A stretch of DNA of 8,402 bases, taken from contig URQL01000064.1 of NCBI GenBank assembly GCA_900550005.1, positions 1-8,402 on the forward strand. The letters are read 5' to 3'. Of this stretch, positions 1 through 4,582 are shown piece by piece. How positions within the stretch are numbered: position 1 is the stretch's first letter; each line of letters starts with the position of its first letter. Under the pieces are notes generated by a model. The model made no database searches and was not told the origin of the DNA. It saw nothing but the letters and a program-made list of their open reading frames with translations. Source of the DNA: an uncultured Erysipelotrichaceae bacterium (GTDB lineage: Bacteria; Bacillota_I; Bacilli_A; Erysipelotrichales; Coprobacillaceae). The position numbers and the translations under genes are program-made.

Positions 1-1
1 G

Positions 2-607
2 CTTACCACTTCACCAACATTCAAAAAACAACTTGAAAATGAAGCCTTTAAAAATCAAGTTCTTGAAATTATTGAATTTGGAATAAATCGTTACCATCAA
101 AACTATAGCAATAATTATAAAAATACTGACTTATGCTTATATAAAAAATACACCTATGAAGATGTCTGTCGTTTATTAAATTGGGATCAAAATCAAGTAG
201 CTTTAAATATTGGCGGATATAAATATGATCAAAAAACAAATACTTTTCCTGTATTTATTAATTATCATAAAGATGATTCAATTAGTAATTCAACAAAATA
301 TGAAGACCATTTTATAGATGAAAAAACACTAATTGCTTTTTCTAAAAATAAACGTACACTTCAATCAGACGAAGTAATTAGAATATATAATGAATCAACT
401 AATCATGTTCAAATTCATTTATTTATTCGTAAAAACAAAGAAGACAAAAACGAATCAAAAGAATTTTATTACTTTGGTCAAATCCATGCGATTGATAAAC
501 CAATTCAAACGACAATGATCGAAGCAAATACATCTGTTGTCCAATTCACTTATCAATTAGAAGAAGCTGTACCTGAAGATTTATATAATTATATTACACA
601 AAACTAA
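2..607 (+). CDS. C-terminal part of a DUF3427-domain DEAD/DEAH-box helicase (5' end outside window)
   Basis: The frame is open from the first bases to a TAA at 605-607, giving about 201 residues with no plausible start, so this is the 3' end of a longer gene. I read the motif run YTYEDVCRLLNW, then PVFINYHK, then STKYEDHFID, an FSKNKRT stretch and a late FYYFGQIHAI. This order matches DUF3427, which normally forms the C-terminus of large superfamily 2 helicases in Bacillota that often also carry a phospholipase-D-like nuclease domain at the N-terminus. The helicase motifs themselves lie outside the window, so helicase activity is inferred from the family. Such proteins probably act on DNA in the cytoplasm, and some sit in defence or mobile regions, but nothing here proves that role. 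Codon use matches the AT-rich genes that follow. A hairpin terminator follows the stop directly. Confidence 0.8.
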   Translation, partial: LTTSPTFKKQLENEAFKNQVLEIIEFGINRYHQNYSNNYKNTDLCLYKKYTYEDVCRLLNWDQNQVALNIGGYKYDQKTNTFPVFINYHKDDSISNSTKYEDHFIDEKTLIAFSKNKRTLQSDEVIRIYNESTNHVQIHLFIRKNKEDKNESKEFYYFGQIHAIDKPIQTTMIEANTSVVQFTYQLEEAVPEDLYNYITQN

Positions 608-629
608 ACAAGCTCATTGCTTGTTTTTT
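606..629 (+). terminator. Intrinsic terminator of the DUF3427 gene
   Basis: An 8-bp perfect stem, AAACAAGC (606-613) with GCTTGTTT (619-626), closes a 5-base loop TCATT and runs into a T tract through 629. The hairpin overlaps the gene's stop codon. The neighbouring gene on the opposite strand ends at 628, so the site lies exactly between two convergent genes. Read on the minus strand the T tract is poorer (AGTTTT), so it is probably stronger for the plus strand. Confidence 0.85.
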
Positions 630-1212
630 AATTCAACAAATTTCCAATCCAAGTACCACCATAGACAAACGCTAAACTATAGGTAGCAATAGAAGCGGGC
701 TTACCAAGTAAAATGATTAAACTAAATTTTTTAAGTGACATCTTAGTAAGACCTGCAAGCATACATAAAAAATCATCTGGAGCTACTGGAAAAAAGATCG
801 CTAAAGCAAAGAAAGTGTCAAACTTGTTTCCCTTTTCTAACCAAGAAGCATATTTATTATACGTTTCATCATCAACTAACTTATGTACAAAATCTTGGCC
901 ATAATAACGAGCTAAGAAAAAGTTAATGAATGACCCTATGACAATTCCCACATAATTATAGAGTAATCCATAAAGAGGCCCAAATAAAATAACACCTGCA
1001 ACACTACTTACTCCTCCAGGAATAATTGGAATGACTACTTGAATAATTTGAATTAAAATAAAAAAGATTGGTGCTAAATAACCTGTTGATAAAACAAAAT
1101 GTTTCAAACTATTCACATCTTGAAATAAATGACATTGATAACCCCAATAAATTAATCCAATAATACACACTATACTTAAAATGGTTATTCCATTAATTAC
1201 TTTTTTACTCAT
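628..1212 (-). CDS. TVP38/TMEM64-family (DedA-like, SNARE-associated) membrane protein
   Basis: This is a very hydrophobic protein of 194 residues, normal for the bacterial TVP38/TMEM64 family. The family is related to DedA/VTT-domain proteins, some of which are implicated in lipid or undecaprenyl-phosphate movement across the membrane; the substrate of this one cannot be told. An N-terminal membrane segment (about residues 6-25) is followed by a hydrophobic block with the PGG turn near 65-67, a glycine-rich segment to about 100 ending FLARYYG, an amphipathic stretch, then the family signature FFPVAPDDFLCMLAGLTKMS near 140-159 and a last helix. An ATG six bases upstream (1216-1218) is also in frame, but the Shine-Dalgarno-like GTAGGG (1219-1224) touches that codon and sits 6 bases from the ATG at 1210-1212, so I chose the latter. 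The gene appears monocistronic and converges on the DUF3427 gene. Confidence 0.85.
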   Translation of the reverse strand: MSKKVINGITILSIVCIIGLIYWGYQCHLFQDVNSLKHFVLSTGYLAPIFFILIQIIQVVIPIIPGGVSSVAGVILFGPLYGLLYNYVGIVIGSFINFFLARYYGQDFVHKLVDDETYNKYASWLEKGNKFDTFFALAIFFPVAPDDFLCMLAGLTKMSLKKFSLIILLGKPASIATYSLAFVYGGTWIGNLLN

Positions 1213-1235
1213 ATACATCCCTACTTTCTACTCTT

Positions 1236-1241
1236 AGTATA
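1236..1241 (-). promoter_or_regulatory. Possible -10 box for the TVP38-family gene
   Basis: On the minus strand TATACT lies 24 bases upstream of the chosen ATG, which would give a short leader. No good -35 is seen: at 15-17 bases upstream only weak matches such as TTAATC occur. The GH32 gene upstream ends in a terminator, so a promoter is expected in this gap, but this box is a tentative choice. Confidence 0.35.
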
Positions 1242-1280
1242 AGAATAAAAAGTTAAGATTAACCCTATAGAATTCTTAAG

Positions 1281-1312
1281 AAATAAAAAAAAAAAGAGGA
1301 AAACCCTCTTTT
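1281..1312 (-). terminator. Intrinsic terminator of the GH32 gene
   Basis: Read on the minus strand, an 8-bp stem AAAAGAGG/CCTCTTTT (1312-1305 with 1299-1292) with a 5-base loop is followed by a long T-rich tail (1293-1281). The stop codon at 1311-1313 overlaps the foot of the stem. This separates the GH32 gene from the TVP38-family gene downstream. Confidence 0.88.
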
Positions 1313-2654
1313 AAAGTTGGTAAATTTTCAAATTATTCACATTTTCATGTTCAAAATAATCTTGTAAACCATAAACAATATTACTCAAAACATATTCACC
1401 ATTGTTCACATAAATTTCAATCACTTGATCGTCTACATAAATATCCACATGTTTCCCATCTTTTAACGTTGGTGTTTTAAAAGTTATTCCTGCTTGAGAA
1501 TCTGTATTGAATAAACTTGCTTTTGTAACAAAAACATCTTTACGATCGACTACAACTTGATTATCTATCAAAGTGATTTTATAACCACCAATATCTAATT
1601 TTGATCCTTCTTCTAGATCACAACTAATTTTAACAGGTTCTTGATTTGTAAATTGTTCAACTTCTTTTACAAAAAGTTTATCCACATTAGGATGAATTTG
1701 GAAATAAAAATGATCACCTTTGGCTTTAATGATTCTAGGATAAATAAACACACCATTCCATGAACCATCTTCACTAGGTTGAGGCATTCTAAGCCAAGCA
1801 ATCACCACACGATTTCCATCTTTATCAATCGTTGTTTGAGGTGCATATAAATCAAGCCCATAATCTAAAAACGTCGGTGTTGAAACAAGTTTTCCTTCAC
1901 AAGTTTGATTATTAAAATCTACCCAAGAAATCAATGCATGACTAGGATAATTAATACCATCTTTAATTGTATTTTCTGGTGACATGATCAATGCATAACG
2001 TCCATCTAAAGCAAATAAATCTGGACATTCCCACATATTACTATCCAATTTTGGTTCAATAATGCGGTTTTGATAAGTCCAATTTAAAGCATCCTTACTT
2101 GTATAAACAAGAACTTCACCCATTTTTTTATGTAATTCTTGATTAAAATATTGACTACCAACAACCATATAATATTGGTCATTTTCTTTCCATACTTTAG
2201 GATCTCTTGTATTTGCTAAATCACCAATTTGGCCTTCCTTAAAAGTAGGAATAACCACTCTTTTTGTATCTGGATTAAAAGTATAACCATCTTCACTAAT
2301 CATCATGGCTTGACTAGCAATTAATCCATTACCAGAAACATGGATATTTTCTTCATTTAAAGTATCATAAACAATCGCAGTATAGTAAAGATACATTTTG
2401 TCGTCAACTTCAATAGCTGAACCTGAAAAACATCCATTGCGATCAAAAGCTTTACTAGGATACAATGCAATACCATGATCTTGCCAATGTACTAAATCTT
2501 TAGATGTTTTATGTCCCCAATGCATTGTTCCCCATGAAGTTGCATAAGGAAAATGTTGGTAAAATAAATGATATACTCCTTTATAATAAATAAATCCATT
2601 TGGATCATTCATCCAATTTTTCGTTGGTGTAAAATGTAATTTTGGTTTTTTCAT
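1311..2654 (-). CDS. Glycoside hydrolase family 32 beta-fructosidase (sucrose / sucrose-6-phosphate hydrolase type)
   Basis: The 447-residue product has all GH32 landmarks: WMNDPNG at residues 14-20 with nucleophile Asp17, HLFYQ at 29-33, WGHKTSKDLVHW at 46-57, FSGSA at 76-80, the RDP motif at 150-152 with transition-state stabiliser Asp151, and the ECPD motif at 209-212 with acid/base Glu209. The N-terminal five-bladed propeller is followed by a short C-terminal beta-sandwich from about residue 340. There is no signal peptide, so the enzyme is cytoplasmic and would cleave the fructose from imported sucrose, sucrose-6-phosphate or short fructans. Its size and location fit ScrB/SacA-like enzymes, but sequence alone does not settle phosphorylated versus free substrate. 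The start has a strong AGGAGG (2663-2668) 8 bases upstream. No transporter, fructokinase or LacI-type regulator is adjacent in this window. Confidence 0.93.
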   Translation of the reverse strand: MKKPKLHFTPTKNWMNDPNGFIYYKGVYHLFYQHFPYATSWGTMHWGHKTSKDLVHWQDHGIALYPSKAFDRNGCFSGSAIEVDDKMYLYYTAIVYDTLNEENIHVSGNGLIASQAMMISEDGYTFNPDTKRVVIPTFKEGQIGDLANTRDPKVWKENDQYYMVVGSQYFNQELHKKMGEVLVYTSKDALNWTYQNRIIEPKLDSNMWECPDLFALDGRYALIMSPENTIKDGINYPSHALISWVDFNNQTCEGKLVSTPTFLDYGLDLYAPQTTIDKDGNRVVIAWLRMPQPSEDGSWNGVFIYPRIIKAKGDHFYFQIHPNVDKLFVKEVEQFTNQEPVKISCDLEEGSKLDIGGYKITLIDNQVVVDRKDVFVTKASLFNTDSQAGITFKTPTLKDGKHVDIYVDDQVIEIYVNNGEYVLSNIVYGLQDYFEHENVNNLKIYQL

Positions 2655-2674
2655 AACTTATTCCTCCTAAAAAA

Positions 2675-2702
2675 AGTATAGAATAAATCATTTAAAAGTC
2701 AA
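2675..2702 (-). promoter_or_regulatory. Sigma-A-type promoter of the GH32 gene
   Basis: On the minus strand TTGACT (2702-2697) and TATACT (2680-2675) are separated by 16 bases, a good vegetative-sigma match. The start point would fall around 2668, at the edge of the AGGAGG ribosome site, so the leader would be very short (about 14 bases). The -35 overlaps a small palindrome TCAATTGA at 2699-2706, which may be chance. Confidence 0.65.
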
Positions 2703-2719
2703 TTGATTAATACGTAAAT

Positions 2720-2748
2720 TTGACAAAGTTTTATTTTCATGTTAAAGT
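2720..2748 (+). promoter_or_regulatory. Promoter of the merR-family gene
   Basis: A perfect -35 TTGACA (2720-2725) is followed after 17 bases by TAAAGT (2743-2748), preceded by TG one base upstream (2740-2741), giving an extended -10. The expected start is near 2755, inside the palindrome at 2753-2766. The spacer is of normal length, not the 19-20 bases of promoters activated by MerR proteins, so this looks like a promoter to be repressed or left constitutive. Confidence 0.65.
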
Positions 2749-2752
2749 AGGA

Positions 2753-2766
2753 TAAAGTTAACTTTA
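2753..2766 (+). promoter_or_regulatory. Putative operator: perfect 14-bp palindrome at the merR-family start site
   Basis: TAAAGTTAACTTTA is a perfect inverted repeat lying between the -10 box and the GGGGAGG ribosome site. Its core AGTTAACT resembles dyads bound by AdhR/NmlR-like MerR regulators, from general knowledge of that family. Position at +1 suggests autorepression. Protein binding is inferred; a 14-bp AT-rich palindrome can also occur by chance. Confidence 0.45.
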
Positions 2767-2780
2767 GGGGAGGAATAAAG

Positions 2781-3215
2781 ATGTACAGTATAAGTGAAGT
2801 ATCAAAAATGTTTAATTTACCTGTTCCAACTTTACGTTATTATGATAAAGAAGGAATTATACACGGAATCGAACGTGACCATTCTGGGGTAAGAGTCTTT
2901 ACCGAAAATGCGATTTCTTCTTTAAAAATGATTGAATGCTTAAAAAAATCAGGTTTATCTATTAAAGATATCAAAAAATATATGGATTGGATTGACGAAG
3001 GAGATTCTACCCTTGTTCAAAGAAAACAGCTCTTTGAAGATCAAAGATTAGTTGTTATTCAAGAGATGCAAGAATTACAAAAAGTTCTTAATACATTAGA
3101 TTATAAATGTTGGTATTATGATCAAGCAATCAAAGAACACACTGAAGCCAATATTAAAAATATGAGTATTGATCAAATGCCTGTTGAAATTCAAGAAAAA
3201 TATAAAGCACGATAA
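2781..3215 (+). CDS. MerR-family transcriptional regulator
   Basis: The 144-residue protein starts with a typical MerR winged helix: YSISEVSKMF (helix-turn-helix, residues 2-11), PVPTLRYYDKEGI (14-26) and the wing GVRVF at 37-41. A long helix from about 80 to 108 should form the dimeric antiparallel coiled coil. It then has YKCWYYDQAI (108-117), whose Cys110 and aromatic run are typical of the small effector-poor MerR subgroup that includes AdhR/NmlR-like sensors of aldehydes and electrophiles. Cys53 is a second cysteine. No large ligand-binding domain is present, and there is no C-terminal metal-binding cysteine pair. The start is supported by GGGGAGG (2767-2773), 7 bases before ATG. It is divergent from the GH32 gene across a 126-base gap and convergent with the deacetylase. 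The target genes are not evident; it may act on itself through the palindrome at 2753-2766. Confidence 0.9.
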   Translation: MYSISEVSKMFNLPVPTLRYYDKEGIIHGIERDHSGVRVFTENAISSLKMIECLKKSGLSIKDIKKYMDWIDEGDSTLVQRKQLFEDQRLVVIQEMQELQKVLNTLDYKCWYYDQAIKEHTEANIKNMSIDQMPVEIQEKYKAR

Positions 3216-3227
3216 TTCGTGCTTTTT
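3204..3227. terminator. Shared bidirectional terminator between the merR-family and deacetylase genes
   Basis: A 9-bp perfect stem AAAGCACGA (3204-3212) / TCGTGCTTT (3217-3225) with a TAAT loop is flanked by T's on the plus strand (3223-3227) and by a T-rich run when read on the minus strand (ATATTTTT from 3203 down). The stop codon of the merR-family gene is the loop region (3213-3215), and the stop of the opposite gene (3226-3228) abuts the stem, so the last four codons of the regulator are part of the hairpin. Confidence 0.88.
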
Positions 3228-3996
3228 AATTTAACCAATATTTAAACCATTCTTCACTCATAAAACTATACATTAAAAACCGAGGTAATAAATAAGGATC
3301 ATCCTGTTTCGTTGCTTTACGATTTTGTCCATACCCAAAAGCCAATTTAACTTGTTTTTCCACTAGAACTTCTCTTGCTATTTTTGTTGATCGCCCATAA
3401 GGATATGCAAAATAAGTTGCATCAACTAACCCCTGATTCGCATCAAAATCTTGTTCAATTTCCTCTTTTGACATCGTCTCAATTTTCTTTTTAAGTAAAC
3501 CACAAGTAGAATGCATATTAAAAGAATGAGAATAATAACTTACATAATCATCATCTACCATATCTTCTTTAGATAAATTATCTGTACCTTGAGGATCTGT
3601 GATTGTAAAAAAGCCAATGGCAAAACACGTTGCATGGAATTGGTATTTTTCCATGATCTCTTTTACATATTTATTAAAAGAACTTCTTCCATCATCAAAA
3701 GTAATAACTACACTTTTTTCAGGTGTTTCTTTGTTATTATAATACCAATCATAAACTTCATCTAAAGTTAAAGTATGATAGCCCTGTTCATATAAATAAG
3801 CCATTTGCTTTTCAAATTTCGATAAACTCATCGAATAAATATCATTTTTATATTCGTTTGCTTTTTGTTCATCACTGACAATATTATGATACCCCAAAAT
3901 AACAAGTCCATTTTGGTAATGCAAATGTTTATATTCAATAATACTTAAAGGAACCAATAAACAAAATACAAGTAAGATACATATTTTCTTTTTCAT
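3226..3996 (-). CDS. Membrane-anchored polysaccharide deacetylase (NodB homology, carbohydrate esterase 4)
   Basis: The product (256 residues from the chosen ATG) begins MKKKICILLVFCLL, a basic then hydrophobic segment that should act as a signal or anchor; no lipobox is evident. The NodB domain follows: GYHNIV (near 35-40), TFDDG at about 99-103 with the catalytic base and metal-binding Asp, SHSFNMH at about 156-162 supplying the two metal-binding histidines, YPYG at 198-201 and FGYGQNRK near 220-227. CE4 enzymes remove N-acetyl groups from peptidoglycan or exopolysaccharide outside the membrane. The histidine motif has three residues between HS/HT and the second H (H-S-x-x-x-H), as in PgaB/IcaB-like deacetylases, rather than the commoner HTxxH of PgdA. 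Two in-frame GTG codons upstream (from 4008) would extend it by four residues, but they form part of the GGTGAT ribosome site for ATG 3994-3996. It is monocistronic and divergent from the marR operon. Confidence 0.87.
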   Translation of the reverse strand: MKKKICILLVFCLLVPLSIIEYKHLHYQNGLVILGYHNIVSDEQKANEYKNDIYSMSLSKFEKQMAYLYEQGYHTLTLDEVYDWYYNNKETPEKSVVITFDDGRSSFNKYVKEIMEKYQFHATCFAIGFFTITDPQGTDNLSKEDMVDDDYVSYYSHSFNMHSTCGLLKKKIETMSKEEIEQDFDANQGLVDATYFAYPYGRSTKIAREVLVEKQVKLAFGYGQNRKATKQDDPYLLPRFLMYSFMSEEWFKYWLN

Positions 3997-4016
3997 TTTT
4001 ATCACCACAAAGTGAT

Positions 4017-4025
4017 ATTATAACA
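4017..4025 (-). promoter_or_regulatory. Extended -10 promoter of the deacetylase gene
   Basis: On the minus strand the sequence TGTTATAAT (4025-4017) is a perfect -10 with the TG extension. No convincing -35 lies 16-18 bases upstream, which is acceptable for extended -10 promoters. The start point would be near 4010, leaving a leader of about 14 bases before the ATG at 3996. The preceding ATGTTA on this strand matches one arm of the MarR-type palindrome at 4103-4120. Confidence 0.55.
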
Positions 4026-4066
4026 TGAATAAAAAAAATAGCTATCTTTATTCATTCAATTTTAAA

Positions 4067-4084
4067 TAGTTTATTGACAAACTA
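4067..4084 (+). repeat. Inverted repeat over the marR-operon -35 box
   Basis: TAGTTT (4067-4072) and AAACTA (4079-4084) are perfect 6-base arms around ATTGAC, so the whole 18-base element straddles the -35 hexamer. It may be a second regulator site, but the arms differ from those of the perfect palindrome at 4103-4120 and chance is possible in such AT-rich DNA. Confidence 0.35.
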
Positions 4085-4102
4085 AATAGAGCTTGTTAAA
4101 AT
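4074..4102 (+). promoter_or_regulatory. Promoter of the marR-ABC exporter operon
   Basis: A perfect -35 TTGACA (4074-4079) and a near-perfect -10 TAAAAT (4097-4102), spaced 17 bases and with TG extension at 4094-4095, make this the strongest promoter in the window. The start should lie near 4109, within the palindrome at 4103-4120. No other promoter is obvious before the two ABC genes. Confidence 0.78.
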
Positions 4103-4120
4103 ATGTTAGAATTCTAACAT
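4103..4120 (+). promoter_or_regulatory. Putative MarR operator: perfect 18-bp palindrome
   Basis: ATGTTAGAATTCTAACAT is an exact inverted repeat that begins directly after the -10 box and covers the expected start site. Size, symmetry and position fit the operators of MarR-family repressors, which bind 16-20 bp dyads as homodimers, and the next gene encodes such a protein. Binding here would block transcription of the MarR gene and both exporter genes. Binding is inference; the palindrome itself is seen directly. Confidence 0.75.
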
Positions 4121-4137
4121 TTAAGGAGGGGAGATCG

Positions 4138-4563
4138 TTGATTGAACATTTAGGAAAAGAAATTCGTCATGTTGCTAAAAAAATAAAACATGAAGTAGAT
4201 TATCGAACAACGGCTTTAGGTATCACCGGTTATCAATCACGTATTATTCGTTATATCTTAGATAAATCACAAAATCAAGAAGTCTTTCAAAAAGACATTG
4301 AAGAGGAATTTAAAATTAAACGTTCTTCAGTCACAAGTGTTTTACAAACAATGGAAAAAAATGGCTTGATTCAAAGAGTCAGTGTGAAACAAGATGCTCG
4401 TCTAAAAAAGATTATATTAACAGATAAAGCATTACAACTTTCAAATCAATGTAGTGAAATCATTTATCAATTTGAAAATGACTTACAGAAAGATTTATCA
4501 AGCGAAGAATTAAATACTTTTATGAATGTTCTACAAAAATTAAATCAAAACCTAGATGGTTAA
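4138..4563 (+). CDS. MarR-family transcriptional repressor of the exporter operon
   Basis: The 141-residue protein (from TTG 4138-4140) has the MarR layout: an N-terminal dimerisation helix (about 1-25), GITGYQSRIIRYI, a winged helix-turn-helix at about 51-78 (FQKDIEEEFKIKRSSVTSVL then MEKNGLI), the wing with the family's D-x-R motif (QDARLKK, 85-91), and C-terminal helices (about 97-138) that complete the dimer. MarR proteins release their operator when they bind small hydrophobic or toxic molecules. The TTG start is chosen because AAGGAGGGG (4123-4131) lies 6 bases before it. A longer frame from TTG 4093 would place the promoter -10 and the palindrome inside the coding region and has no ribosome site. 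The gene ends 19 bases before the first ABC gene, so all three genes are likely co-transcribed and autoregulated. Confidence 0.9.
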   Translation: MIEHLGKEIRHVAKKIKHEVDYRTTALGITGYQSRIIRYILDKSQNQEVFQKDIEEEFKIKRSSVTSVLQTMEKNGLIQRVSVKQDARLKKIILTDKALQLSNQCSEIIYQFENDLQKDLSSEELNTFMNVLQKLNQNLDG

Positions 4564-4582
4564 AAAAGAAAGGGGAAAAAAT

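Noticed and set aside
713..904. Short plus-strand open frame opposite the TVP38-family gene
   Set aside because: It is antisense to a clear membrane-protein gene, has no ribosome site or family resemblance, and follows that gene's codon structure.
2699..2706. TCAATTGA palindrome over the GH32 promoter -35 as an operator
   Set aside because: It is only 8 bp, AT-rich and partly formed by the -35 hexamer itself; too short to distinguish from chance.
4093..4137. Longer N-terminus for the MarR protein starting at TTG 4093
   Set aside because: It would translate through the -10 box and the palindrome, has no ribosome site, and adds residues absent from the usual MarR fold. TTG 4138 has AAGGAGGGG at ideal spacing.
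4556..4582. Earlier in-frame ATG for the first ABC subunit, overlapping the MarR stop
   Set aside because: The added nine residues are translated from the ribosome-binding region itself (AGAAAGGGG). The ATG at 4583 has proper spacing, and the protein then begins as relatives do.
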